From Parasalinivibrio latis (GTDB taxonomy: Bacteria > Pseudomonadota > Gammaproteobacteria > Enterobacterales > Vibrionaceae): a stretch of DNA of 64,000 nt. The notes under the pieces were generated by a model, which was not told the origin of the DNA, searched no databases, and worked only from the letters and a program-made list of their open reading frames with translations. Each line of letters opens with the position of its first letter. Within the stretch, counting starts at the first letter, position 1. The stretch covers positions 124,001 through 188,000 of the forward strand of contig NZ_CP098812.1 in the NCBI RefSeq assembly GCF_036825535.1. The letters run 5' to 3'. A program made the position numbers and the translations under genes. Positions 46,761 to 55,287 of the stretch are shown here, one piece after another.

Positions 46761-47723
46761 TTAGAACAGCTTGTTGGCTGTTTCGTAGATGTCAGCGCGG
46801 AATGGACGCTTCATATTTTCGATAGCGTCGATGATGTCGTGGTGTACCATCTTATCGTTCTGTACACCCACACAACGGCCGCCTTCACCTGCCATCAGCA
46901 ATTCAACAGCGTACGCACCCATACGAGATGCCAGGATACGGTCGAATGCTACAGGCTGGCCGCCACGCTGGATGTGGCCCAGGATAGTGGCGCGGGTTTC
47001 ACGGCCGGTTTCAGTTTCAATGAACTTAGCCAGTTCGTTGACATCAGTCATCAGCTCGGTAATGGCAACGATAGCGTGCTTCTTACCCTTGTAGATACCT
47101 TCACGGATCTTGCTCAGCAGTGCGTCTTTGTCCAGACCCACTTCAGGGATGATGATGTACTCACAACCACCGGCCATTGCTGCTGCCATGGTCAGGTCAC
47201 CACAGTGACGGCCCATAACCTCAACAATAGAGATACGCTGGTGAGAAGAAGAGGTATCACGCAGGCGGTCGATGGCTTCGATCACTGTGTTCAGTGCAGT
47301 CATGTAACCGATAGTGTAGTCAGTGCCTGCAACATCGTTGTCGATAGTGCCTGGCAGGCCGATACATGGGTAACCCATTTCGGTCAGCTTCTTCGCACCC
47401 ATGTACGAGCCGTCACCACCGATAACAACCAGTGCCTCGATGCCGTGCATCTTCAGGTTTTGAATGGCCTGAAGGCGGACTTTCTCATCGCGGAATTCCG
47501 GAAAACGGGCTGAGCCCAGGAATGTACCGCCACGGTTGATAATGTCAGAAACGCTGTTGCGGTTCAGTTTTTCAATACGGTTCTGGTGCAGGCCCTGGTA
47601 GCCGTCGTAAATACCGTAAACTTCAACGCCTTCACTCAGTGCCGCGCGGACAACACCGCGGATGGCTGCGTTCATACCCGGGGCGTCGCCGCCACTGGTC
47701 AATACACCAATCTTGCTAACCAT
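46761..47723 (-). CDS. pfkA: 6-phosphofructokinase I
   Basis: A 320-residue PfkA, the standard length. It has the ATP-binding start IGVLTSGGDAPGMNAAIRG, GGDGSYMGA and the catalytic segment GLPGTIDNDVAGTDYTIG (Asp in TIDND). It commits fructose 6-phosphate to glycolysis. It lies downstream of fieF on the same strand, the order cpxP-fieF-pfkA seen in E. coli. Confidence 0.97.
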   Translation of the reverse strand: MVSKIGVLTSGGDAPGMNAAIRGVVRAALSEGVEVYGIYDGYQGLHQNRIEKLNRNSVSDIINRGGTFLGSARFPEFRDEKVRLQAIQNLKMHGIEALVVIGGDGSYMGAKKLTEMGYPCIGLPGTIDNDVAGTDYTIGYMTALNTVIEAIDRLRDTSSSHQRISIVEVMGRHCGDLTMAAAMAGGCEYIIIPEVGLDKDALLSKIREGIYKGKKHAIVAITELMTDVNELAKFIETETGRETRATILGHIQRGGQPVAFDRILASRMGAYAVELLMAGEGGRCVGVQNDKMVHHDIIDAIENMKRPFRADIYETANKLF

Positions 47724-47978
47724 GGTTACCCTCTGATCTTTGGAATCGAAATTTTTTCTAAATCCGGTTTCCGATGCCGGTTTACTTTGGCCTAATGCAG
47801 ACGGTTTGTGGCGTCTGTTGTGTTTGCCCTGGCCGAGTTCGCTATTTTGCCAGCACCAGCGGAAAACTGTAACTTTTTTACTTATGTAAGAGTATTACAA
47901 CTTTGCTAAGAAAGTTCGTTGATTCATGTCAGGATCCGTTATTGGGGCTGATATTTCCTCCCAATTTAGCCGTCATTC

Positions 47979-48881
47979 CTATAGTTGAGCCTGCTCTCTG
48001 CGGCTGTTTCTCACAACGGAAACGGGGTCCTGGTGAATCAGGATATCGGCTCCCGGGAAGACGACTTCGAGACGGTCTTCAACCTCATCAGCGATAAGGT
48101 GGGCATCCTTGAGCGGGAGCTCATCGTCCAGTTCAAGGTGGAGCTGGATAAATCGAGTGACGCCAGCCTGACGGGTTCTCAAGTCATGGACGCCATGGAC
48201 ACCGGCTACGCCAGAAGCCAGTGTCAGTATCTTTTCTTCTTCTTCCGGAGGAAGCTGGTGGTCGAGCAGAGACTGTACCGCATCACGCGCCATTTTGTAG
48301 GCGCTGAATAGGATAAATATCCCGACAAGGATCGCAAACCCGGCATCTGCATAGATAAAACCGTACGCGCTCAGTGCAAGGGCAACAATAATCGCCACGT
48401 TCATCAGCAGGTCTGACTGGTAATGCAGGGAGTCTGCGGCAATGGCCTGGCTGCCGGTTTTACGTACCACCCATTTCTGGAACATCACCAATCCGCCAGT
48501 CAGTGCAATCGCAGCGATACTGACATAGATACCAAAGCCGGGTTCAGAGAGTTCAGAAGGGCGGAAAAGGCGTTCAATGCCTTGAAGAATAAGGAAACAG
48601 GCTGAGCCAACGATAAATGTGGACTGGGCAAGTGCTGCCAGTGACTCAGCCTTGCCATGCCCGAATTTGTGCTCTTCATCAGCGGGTTGCAGGGCAAAAC
48701 GGATGACAATCAGGTTGGTAAGAGAAGCGAGGATATCCAGGGTAGAGTCAACCACTGAGGCCAGAAGGCTCATCGAAGAGGTATACCACCAAGCAACCAG
48801 CTTGATACCCAAAAGTACTGTCGCAACGACCATGGCAGTCCAGGCTGCAGCCTGTACAAGCCGCCGATATCTTTCCGTCAT
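47979..48881 (-). CDS. fieF: Cation-diffusion-facilitator efflux transporter FieF
   Basis: A 300-residue CDF transporter with six predicted membrane segments. The metal-site motifs are SVVDSTLDILAS in segment 2 and DSLHYQSDLLMN in segment 5 (HxxxD). The C-terminal cytoplasmic domain has ADEVEDRLEVVFPGADILIH. FieF exports Fe(II) and Zn(II) by proton exchange. It lies between cpxP and pfkA. Confidence 0.94.
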   Translation of the reverse strand: MTERYRRLVQAAAWTAMVVATVLLGIKLVAWWYTSSMSLLASVVDSTLDILASLTNLIVIRFALQPADEEHKFGHGKAESLAALAQSTFIVGSACFLILQGIERLFRPSELSEPGFGIYVSIAAIALTGGLVMFQKWVVRKTGSQAIAADSLHYQSDLLMNVAIIVALALSAYGFIYADAGFAILVGIFILFSAYKMARDAVQSLLDHQLPPEEEEKILTLASGVAGVHGVHDLRTRQAGVTRFIQLHLELDDELPLKDAHLIADEVEDRLEVVFPGADILIHQDPVSVVRNSRREQAQL

Positions 48882-48965
48882 AACATGTCAAATTCGAACA
48901 TCAATTGGGTGAAGTATAACCCTTTTCCGATGAAATTTAACCACATTTCAAAACGCCACCCAACG

Positions 48966-48993
48966 CATACAGCCCCGTTTAGGGGGCTGTATG
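48966..48993. repeat. Strong hairpin in the cpxP-fieF gap
   Basis: CATACAGCCCC and GGGGCTGTATG form a perfect 11-base stem with a GTTTAG loop, 24 bases beyond the cpxP stop. No T-run follows on either strand, so it is not a normal terminator. It could protect the 3' end of cpxP mRNA; in E. coli the cpxP 3' end gives the sRNA CpxQ. Confidence 0.65.
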
Positions 48994-49016
48994 GGAAGTA
49001 TGACGGAGGTTTGGGG

Positions 49017-49523
49017 TTAGCCGCGCTGTTTATCAGCCCATTTTTCCATTTTTTCCTGGCACTTCTGCTGCTGTTCAGCCTGTAGTGTTTGCAACTTGGC
49101 TTTTTGTTCCGGTGTCAGCACTGAGTACATTTGGTGCATATTGCCGGCCATTGCTACACGGCGTTCGACCTGCTGGTTTGCCATTTCCTGTGCCAAAGCT
49201 CTGACTGCGCTTTCATCCAGGTTGTCTGCCAACAGCAGTTGCTGCATTTTCTGGTGGTTGGCCTGGGCTGCTTTCATCATTTCACCACGTTGCCCTTTGT
49301 TTGACCGCATCTCCTCACGCATTTGCTTGAGCTGGTCTTTCTGGTCGTCGGTCAGGTCGAGCTGGCGGAACATCTTCTTGCCGCCCATCATGCAACCGTG
49401 GCCACCGTATCCGCCTTTTTCACCATGGCCACCGTGACCGCCACCGAAGGCGAAGGCTGATGCCGAACCAAATGCCAGGGGAAGGGCCATTATCATTGCT
49501 ACTGTCTTTTTAGAAAATCGCAT
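49017..49523 (-). CDS. cpxP: Periplasmic stress protein CpxP
   Basis: A 168-residue exported protein of the CpxP/Spy family. It has a signal peptide (MIMALPLAFGSASAFA), a Gly/His-rich segment (GGGHGGHGEKGGYGG) and two LTxxQ motifs (LDLTDDQKDQL and VLTPEQKAKL). CpxP inhibits CpxA and acts as a chaperone. The ATG at 49523 has GGAG eight bases upstream; the open frame continues to 49616 but covers the CpxR boxes. The His-rich stretch might bind metal. Confidence 0.9.
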   Translation of the reverse strand: MRFSKKTVAMIMALPLAFGSASAFAFGGGHGGHGEKGGYGGHGCMMGGKKMFRQLDLTDDQKDQLKQMREEMRSNKGQRGEMMKAAQANHQKMQQLLLADNLDESAVRALAQEMANQQVERRVAMAGNMHQMYSVLTPEQKAKLQTLQAEQQQKCQEKMEKWADKQRG

Positions 49524-49616
49524 AGGTGTTCTCCTTACCGGGTTCAGTACGCAGCGGAATATGCCGCGATGTGAGTACAGGTTACGTGCTGCTACGTAAA
49601 CTGGGGCACGGTGCAT

Positions 49617-49641
49617 GTAAAGTTGTGTAAAACCCGGTAAA
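49617..49641. promoter_or_regulatory. Triple CpxR binding site between cpxP and cpxR
   Basis: Three GTAAA elements begin at 49617, 49627 and 49637, each pair spaced by exactly five bases; two such elements make a perfect CpxR box (GTAAA-N5-GTAAA). A further GTAAA at 49596 is 21 bases upstream, in phase with two helix turns. The site should activate cpxP and autoregulate cpxRA. Confidence 0.85.
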
Positions 49642-49727
49642 GCTGCGTTTTGACGCTGGTGATGAGGCGACGGTAAGCTGATAATCCAAATTGTGAATAA
49701 CCGCTATCACCTTGCAGGGAAAAGACT

Positions 49728-50417
49728 ATGGCCAACATCCTGATCATTGATGACGATACCGAGCTGACAGGGCTGCTCAGTGACATCCTGGAGCTGGAGG
49801 GCTTTAACGTCACTGTTGCGCACAATGGTCAGCAGGGCTTGGAATGCCACAATGAAAACGTCGACCTTATCCTGCTGGATGTGATGATGCCGGTTCTGGG
49901 CGGGATGGAGACCCTGCGCCGCTTGCGTGAAAACCATGAAACGCCGGTACTGATGCTGACTGCCAAGGGGGAGGAAATTGACCGGGTGATGGGACTTGAG
50001 TTGGGGGCGGATGATTACCTGCCAAAGCCTTTCAGTGACCGTGAACTGCTGGCCCGTATGCGGGCCATCCTTCGTCGGACGGCCAAGGTGTCGGTGGAAG
50101 AACGCCACACCGGGGACACCCTGACCTACCAGGATCTCACTATTTACCCAGGACGGCTTGAGCTGTTCTGCTGCGGTGAGCCGGTTGAGGTAACCGGTAC
50201 TGAGCTGGCCCTGCTGCAATACCTGGTTGAACGCCCGGGGCAGGTGGTGGCAAAAACCGATCTCAGCCTTGATGTGTTGGGCAAGAGGCTGGCTCCATTT
50301 GACCGGGCAGTGGACATGCATGTATCCAACCTGCGTAAAAAACTGCCTGAGCGTGAAGACGGAAAGCCCCGGATTAAAACCCTGCGTGGACGGGGTTACC
50401 TGCTGGTAGAGGAGTAA
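49728..50417 (+). CDS. cpxR: Envelope-stress response regulator CpxR
   Basis: A 229-residue OmpR-family regulator. The receiver has IDDDTELTGLL, the phospho-accepting Asp in LILLDVMMP, and KPF. The winged helix has VVAKTDLSLDVLGKRLAPFD, which is characteristic of CpxR. With CpxA it answers misfolded envelope protein. Two bases separate it from cpxA. Confidence 0.96.
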   Translation: MANILIIDDDTELTGLLSDILELEGFNVTVAHNGQQGLECHNENVDLILLDVMMPVLGGMETLRRLRENHETPVLMLTAKGEEIDRVMGLELGADDYLPKPFSDRELLARMRAILRRTAKVSVEERHTGDTLTYQDLTIYPGRLELFCCGEPVEVTGTELALLQYLVERPGQVVAKTDLSLDVLGKRLAPFDRAVDMHVSNLRKKLPEREDGKPRIKTLRGRGYLLVEE

Positions 50418-50419
50418 GC

Positions 50420-51838
50420 ATGGCGGTCAACCCTGGTTCAAGGTTAAAGCGGCTGGTTAGGTTTCTCCCGTTCAGCAGCCTGACAGCAAGAATATTTGCC
50501 ATTTTCTGGTTCACCCTGTTGCTGGTGATTATTTCTGTGTTGGTGGTTCAGCACCAGGACCCGCGGAATTATGAACCGGTTAACCCACGAATGGCGGCGG
50601 AGCTGAATGAGATTGCCGGCAGGGTTTCAAAAGCACTGACCCGGCAACCCGGAGATATGATTACCAGCCTCCGGGCCCTCAGCCGTGATCATCGCAAAAT
50701 CCAGCACATGAAAGGGATAAAACTCTACTTCACCGATACCGACGGTGTGGTGTTGGATCTCGGCCGTCACAGTGACAAGTTTGTCCGTAATTTTGCCAGC
50801 TCGTCTGATGATCCCAAAAGGCCTTTAACCCGCCAGTATGGCCCATGGCAGATGGCCGGGCCTTTCGTGATAAGCGACGGCCCGGAACAGGGCTGGATGT
50901 ATATTGGCCGCCGGTTGCGTGAACCGCCCCCGTTCCTTATTCGTCTGCTTGATAACCCGGTCCAGTTGCTTCTGGCTACCATGCTGGTCAGTACACCGTT
51001 GTTGCTCTGGCTTGCGTGGGCGGTAACACGACCGGCCCGTCGGCTTCAGATGGCGGCAGAACGGGTGGCGAAAGGAGAGTTTTCCATTGACCCGCTACTT
51101 GAAAAAGGGCCGCGTGAATTCAGGCAGGCCGGTGCCAGCTTCAACCAGATGGTTGGGGCGGTAGACAGCATGATTACCGGACAACAGCGTCTGCTGTCAG
51201 ATATTTCCCATGAACTTCGCTCGCCCCTTACCCGTCTTCGTATGGCCAATGCCCTGGCTATCCGCAAACAGGGGGAAAGCAAGGAGCTCAGCCGGATAGA
51301 TACGGAAGCAGACCGCCTTGAACAAATGATTGCCGATCTGCTTTCGCTTTCCCGGATGCAGGTCAACAGCCATGAATCGAGGGAGCTGACTGATGCTGAA
51401 TCACTCTGGCTGACAATGCTGGAAGATGCCCAGTTTGAAGCAGAGCAGCACAATCAGAATTTAGAAATCGACGGGCTGGAGGCGTTCCCGCTTCTGGTTA
51501 ACCTGCCGATGATGTGCAGTGCATTGGAAAACGTTATCCGCAATGCCATTAAGTACGCAGACAGCAAGGTCAGCGTCTCCTTTTCCTGTAATGGCCAACG
51601 ACTCGAAATAACTGTTGATGATGACGGATGTGGCGTCCCGGATGAGGAGCTGAATGATATTTTCCGGCCTTTTTACCGAGTGTCCACTGCACGTGACCGG
51701 CAAAGTGGCGGAACCGGCCTTGGGTTGGCGATCACTGAAAATGCAGTCCGGCAACACAGTGGCAGCGTCAGTGCATCGAGAAGCCATCTTGGGGGACTGC
51801 AAGTTTCTATGTATTTGCCGCTGGCTAACATTGCCTGA
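50420..51838 (+). CDS. cpxA: Envelope-stress sensor kinase CpxA
   Basis: A 472-residue kinase with membrane segments near residues 25-45 (IFAIFWFTLLLVIISVLVV) and 175-200 (LLLATMLVSTPLLLWLAWAV), a periplasmic sensor, HAMP, the H-box DISHELRSPLTRLRMANAL, the N-box VIRNAIKYA, and GGTGLGLAITENAV. It phosphorylates and dephosphorylates CpxR. The layout cpxP opposite cpxRA is conserved. Confidence 0.96.
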   Translation: MAVNPGSRLKRLVRFLPFSSLTARIFAIFWFTLLLVIISVLVVQHQDPRNYEPVNPRMAAELNEIAGRVSKALTRQPGDMITSLRALSRDHRKIQHMKGIKLYFTDTDGVVLDLGRHSDKFVRNFASSSDDPKRPLTRQYGPWQMAGPFVISDGPEQGWMYIGRRLREPPPFLIRLLDNPVQLLLATMLVSTPLLLWLAWAVTRPARRLQMAAERVAKGEFSIDPLLEKGPREFRQAGASFNQMVGAVDSMITGQQRLLSDISHELRSPLTRLRMANALAIRKQGESKELSRIDTEADRLEQMIADLLSLSRMQVNSHESRELTDAESLWLTMLEDAQFEAEQHNQNLEIDGLEAFPLLVNLPMMCSALENVIRNAIKYADSKVSVSFSCNGQRLEITVDDDGCGVPDEELNDIFRPFYRVSTARDRQSGGTGLGLAITENAVRQHSGSVSASRSHLGGLQVSMYLPLANIA

Positions 51839-51891
51839 GTGCGAGTGGATTGTCAGAATAGCCCCCAAATATAGAACTGGATGCTGTGTGA

Positions 51892-52356
51892 ATGTTTGAT
51901 ATCGCCCTGTATGAGCCGGAGATTGCCCCAAATACCGGTAACATTATCCGCCTGTGTGCAAACACGGGTGCGAAATTACACCTCATAGAGCCACTGGGGT
52001 TTGACCTGGAAGAGAAAAAGGTTAGACGTGCTGGCCTGGACTACCATGACCTGGCATTGGTCACCCGGCACAAAAGTTACGAGGACTTTCTCAACGCGAT
52101 GGCAGGGCGACGGATATTTGCCTGTACCACCAAGGCAACCGGGTTCCATACCGACGCGGTATTCAAAAAAGGGGATATCCTGATGTTCGGGCCGGAAACC
52201 CGGGGACTTCCTGCAAGCATCATTGAGAGCCTGCCTGCTGAACAGCGGTTGCGTATACCAATGCAGAAAACCAGCCGGAGCCTGAACCTTTCCAATGCCG
52301 CAGCAATTATTGCCTATGAAGCCTGGCGGCAACTGGGTTTTGAAGGGGCGGTGTAA
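51892..52356 (+). CDS. trmL: tRNA (cytidine/uridine-34 2'-O)-methyltransferase TrmL
   Basis: A 154-residue SPOUT-fold methyltransferase. It has the start MFDIALYEPEIAPNTGNIIR, the segment MFGPETRGLP, and the knot-forming RSLNLSNAAAIIAYEAWRQ. It methylates the wobble base of tRNA-Leu species. It lies 53 bases after cpxA and is convergent with tpiA. Confidence 0.96.
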   Translation: MFDIALYEPEIAPNTGNIIRLCANTGAKLHLIEPLGFDLEEKKVRRAGLDYHDLALVTRHKSYEDFLNAMAGRRIFACTTKATGFHTDAVFKKGDILMFGPETRGLPASIIESLPAEQRLRIPMQKTSRSLNLSNAAAIIAYEAWRQLGFEGAV

Positions 52357-52391
52357 TACCAATAGGTATCGCACCAGATATTCAGGTACAA

Positions 52392-52415
52392 AAAAGGGAG
52401 CCGAGGCTCCCTTTT
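52392..52415. terminator. Bidirectional terminator between trmL and tpiA
   Basis: Stem AAAAGGGAGCC/GGCTCCCTTTT with a two-base gap that must open to form a loop. A and T runs on either side suit termination in both directions between convergent genes. Confidence 0.8.
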
Positions 52416-52431
52416 CTCATCCGGATACGGA

Positions 52432-53202
52432 TTATGCTTTTGCAGCAGCTGCCGCTTTAGCGATAGCCGCAAAACCAGCAGCTTGCAGGGCAGCACCACC
52501 AACCAGCGCGCCGTCGATGTCTTCCATCGCGAACAGTTCTGCAGCGTTTTCAGCTTTAACAGAACCGCCGTACTGGATAACAACTTTCTTGGCAACTTCT
52601 TCGCTGTAAGAAGCCAGGTGTGCACGGATAGCAGCGTGGATATCTTGTGCCTGTTGTGCAGTCGCAGCTTTACCAGTACCGATCGCCCAGATTGGTTCGT
52701 AAGCGATGATTGCACCTTCCAGTGCTTCGATACCGTGCATGTTGATCACTGCGTCGATTTGACGAGCACATACAGCTTTGGTTTCGCCAGCTTCGTTCTG
52801 TGCTTCGGTTTCACCGATGCAGAATACTGGGATCAGGCCGTTTTCTTTCAGGAAGCCGAATTTCTTAGCAACAAACTCGTCTGATTCGTTGTGGTATTCA
52901 CGACGCTCAGAGTGACCGATGATCACGTGAGTTACGCCGAAATCCTTCAGCATTTCTGGAGAGATATCGCCGGTGTAAGCGCCGCTGGCGTTTACGTCAA
53001 CGTTCTGGGTGCCCAGGAAGATTTTGTTCGTTGCTTTGCCCAGCAGCTGTTCTGCCAGGTCTGCATACATCACAGGTGGCGCGATAACTACGTCAACGCC
53101 TTCAACACCATTCAGCTCAGCGTCCAGACCCTTAATCAGATCTGAAACCATTGCCTTGCTACCGTTAAGTTTCCAGTTACCCATAACCACAGGACGGCGC
53201 AT
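52432..53202 (-). CDS. tpiA: Triosephosphate isomerase
   Basis: A 256-residue TIM-barrel enzyme. Its catalytic residues lie in NWKLNGSK (Lys), VIIGHSERR (His) and AYEPIWAIGTGK (Glu); the C-terminal phosphate loop is YGGSVKAENA and DGALVGGAAL. It interconverts dihydroxyacetone phosphate and glyceraldehyde 3-phosphate. The AT-rich codon-optimised sequence fits high expression. Confidence 0.97.
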   Translation of the reverse strand: MRRPVVMGNWKLNGSKAMVSDLIKGLDAELNGVEGVDVVIAPPVMYADLAEQLLGKATNKIFLGTQNVDVNASGAYTGDISPEMLKDFGVTHVIIGHSERREYHNESDEFVAKKFGFLKENGLIPVFCIGETEAQNEAGETKAVCARQIDAVINMHGIEALEGAIIAYEPIWAIGTGKAATAQQAQDIHAAIRAHLASYSEEVAKKVVIQYGGSVKAENAAELFAMEDIDGALVGGAALQAAGFAAIAKAAAAAKA

Positions 53203-53494
53203 AGGTTTTCCTCCAAACTCAGTCCAATGAAATAAAAAATCCGACAGAAAAGATAGCAGCTCGCCTGCCGGTGTTTCCTGTCCAAAATCATGAATGTCAC
53301 CGTTTGTACTCGTTTTGAGAGCAAATGTGAAGGGTACAAAAGCAGATAGTTAAAATAATCATTCACCCGACAGCGTGATCCGGTGCCTGTTCCCGTCGCT
53401 TTCATGGTGAACAATATGAATAAAAACGCTATGTTAGCGAAATGATGGATGCGGGTAACATCCTGTTTCCCGGCCTGTTGCGAAGGAATACGCC

Positions 53495-53848
53495 ATGCCT
53501 AATATCATTGTTGAATATGCTGACCCGGTTGCAGAACGGGTTAATGTAGGCGGACTTGTCGAAGATTTGCACCGGGCTGCACTCAATACCGGCCTGTTCT
53601 CACCCGATGCAGTGAAAACCCGGGCTTATCCTTGCCACACCTGGCTTATTGGTGAGCGGGAGAACCAGGCTACCTTTGTACATGTTGAGGCCTCGATACT
53701 CAGTGGCAGGAGTACCGAACAAAAAAAGCAGTTGAGTGAGGCGTTGTTGTCTGTGCTGGTGGGCCACTGCCCGGCTGTATTCAGCATGACGGTGGATATC
53801 CGGGAGATGGATACTGAGACGTTCAGCAAACAGCTTAATGAAGTTTAA
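53495..53848 (+). CDS. 5-carboxymethyl-2-hydroxymuconate isomerase-like tautomerase
   Basis: A 117-residue protein of the CHMI (HpaF-like) tautomerase family, with the N-terminal Pro after Met (MPNIIVEYAD) that acts as catalytic base in this superfamily. In homoprotocatechuate breakdown the enzyme isomerises a muconate intermediate, but no other gene of that pathway is in the window. Its real substrate is open. It stands alone between tpiA and the DUF3135 gene. Confidence 0.82.
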   Translation: MPNIIVEYADPVAERVNVGGLVEDLHRAALNTGLFSPDAVKTRAYPCHTWLIGERENQATFVHVEASILSGRSTEQKKQLSEALLSVLVGHCPAVFSMTVDIREMDTETFSKQLNEV

Positions 53849-53915
53849 CGGATAGGTGAAAGGCCATACCGGTAACTAGGATTACCGGTATGAATAGATG
53901 TCGACCGTAAGGTTA

Positions 53916-54245
53916 TCATCGCCACTCCGGTTCACGTTCAGAGGGCGGGAAGGAAAGCACTGTCGCTTTTTTCTCTTCGAGTTCTTCCGGGCTTGTCAGG
54001 GATTTCTGGAAACGGCCAAACTGACGCATCAGGTCGCGCATCAGCATTGCATTAACGTGATTGGGGTTCTTTCCATGCGCAATCACACGGTTGATATGGC
54101 TCATCATGGCCCGAAGTTTTGGGCGGTTCTCTTCCGGAGCATCATTAATCACCGATTCGCTCAGTGACATGCGTAACGCTTCCAGTTGTAGCGGATCGGT
54201 TTCCGCCAAGCGCTTCAATTCGTCAAATGAAGGTAATGTTGTCAT
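53916..54245 (-). CDS. DUF3135 domain protein
   Basis: A 109-residue cytoplasmic protein with the DUF3135 pattern (PSFDELKRLAETDPLQLEALR, then MMSHINRVIAHGKNPNHVNAM quoted in part). The function is not known; the family is common in Vibrionales and related marine bacteria. It is mostly helical. It precedes no clear operon partner and its upstream gap holds the candidate small RNA on the opposite strand. Confidence 0.85.
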   Translation of the reverse strand: MTTLPSFDELKRLAETDPLQLEALRMSLSESVINDAPEENRPKLRAMMSHINRVIAHGKNPNHVNAMLMRDLMRQFGRFQKSLTSPEELEEKKATVLSFPPSEREPEWR

Positions 54246-54299
54246 CGCAACTCTCCTTTGTCGCGTTGGTGAACGTCACCGCTACCTGTCATTACCCGG

Positions 54300-54474
54300 T
54301 TTTGGACAATCTGAATGTTGATCTGTTGTCAGAGCAACTGGAAGCGGTACTGCGCTTCCAATATAAAGTGCAAAAAGGTGAGTACAACGGGGGTGTCGTC
54401 TCACAAATGAGACGACCAATAAAAGGAGTTACTCCGGAAAAGCTAACTTACTGTTTCCGGAGTGATGTTTTTTT
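54300..54474 (+). ncRNA. Candidate structured small RNA (tentative)
   Basis: In the gene-free stretch 54246-54529 the plus strand carries three perfect hairpins in a row: TGGAAGCG/CGCTTCCA (54339-54360), GTCGTCTCA/TGAGACGAC (54395-54416) and ACTCCGGAAA/TTTCCGGAGT (54431-54463). The last is followed by GATGTTTTTTT, a good Rho-independent terminator, yet no plus-strand protein gene lies upstream for it to serve. The 5' end is uncertain; TTGGAC at 54302 could be a -35 box but no convincing -10 follows. I recognise no known sRNA family. Confidence 0.5.
54431..54474 (+). terminator. Rho-independent terminator in the DUF3135-fpr gap
   Basis: A perfect 10-base stem with a 13-base loop, followed after GATG by seven T on the plus strand. 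On the minus strand only TCCTTTTATT follows, so it serves fpr poorly. Confidence 0.75.
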
Positions 54475-54529
54475 GACCGTTTTGTTGTCTCATTTATAAG
54501 AAAGCGGGACGGCTTTCTCACTTTCTCTG

Positions 54530-55273
54530 TTACCAGTAGTGTTCTGTGGTGATGTGACCGGGTTTACGTCTCAGATTTTTCTCAAGGCCTTTTTCATTGA
54601 GGAGAGTACGGACTTCCTTGACCATATCCGGGTTACCACACAGCATGATCTGGCTTTGTTCCGGTGACAGTTTCAGGCCGACGATCCGTTCCAGTGTACC
54701 GTCAGCGAGAGAGTGGGTAATGCGTCCGGAAAGCGCATTTCCGTGGGGCTCTCGGCTGACAAAGTTCTGTACAATCAGGCGATCCGGGTGTTGTTTTTTC
54801 AGGGCCTTGATTTCGGCCTGGTAGCTGAGGTCAGCAGCAAAGCGCACGGCATGGATCAGTACGACTTTTCGAAAGCGTTGCCATACTTCCTCTTCGCCTA
54901 GAATGGAAAGATAGGGGCCAAGTGCTGTGCCGGTTGCCATCATCCAGAGATGATCACCTTGTGGAATTTCCTCCAATACAAAGAAACCTGAGGCATCTTT
55001 GTTAATCATCAGTTTGTCACCCTTTTCAAGGGCGTGAAGGCGAGGGGAAAGCTGGCCGTCAGCCACCCGGGTAGCGTATATCTCAATATACTTGCTTCCC
55101 GGCGAGTTTACGTAGGAATAGGCGCGCTGGATTATATTGCCGTCAATTTCCATCGCTAGCTTGGTAAATTGACCGGCGGTAAACGGCGCAACATCCGCTT
55201 CCAACACCAGGCTGAACAAGTCTTTGTTCCAGTGTCGGTTTTCGATGACTTCTGCGTGTACCCAGTTTGCCAT
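54530..55273 (-). CDS. fpr: Ferredoxin/flavodoxin-NADP+ reductase
   Basis: A 247-residue Fpr of the bacterial type. The FAD-binding segment is IIQRAYSYVNSPG (RxYS), the NADP-binding part MMATGTALGPYLSIL, and the C-terminus ends GHITTEHYW, as in E. coli Fpr with a terminal aromatic residue. It passes electrons between NADPH and ferredoxin or flavodoxin, for Fe-S biogenesis and oxidative defence. It begins 14 bases after the SufR-like regulator, so the two form an operon. Confidence 0.95.
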   Translation of the reverse strand: MANWVHAEVIENRHWNKDLFSLVLEADVAPFTAGQFTKLAMEIDGNIIQRAYSYVNSPGSKYIEIYATRVADGQLSPRLHALEKGDKLMINKDASGFFVLEEIPQGDHLWMMATGTALGPYLSILGEEEVWQRFRKVVLIHAVRFAADLSYQAEIKALKKQHPDRLIVQNFVSREPHGNALSGRITHSLADGTLERIVGLKLSPEQSQIMLCGNPDMVKEVRTLLNEKGLEKNLRRKPGHITTEHYW

Positions 55274-55287
55274 ATGTCCTCCTTGGG

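Noticed and set aside
46635..47513. A 292-codon plus-strand frame opposite pfkA
   Set aside because: It overlaps nearly all of pfkA, whose motifs are intact; the translation looks like antisense.
54164..54499. A 111-codon plus-strand frame across the DUF3135 start and the following gap
   Set aside because: It runs through the hairpins and terminator; translation shows no coding character and the first third is antisense to a real gene.
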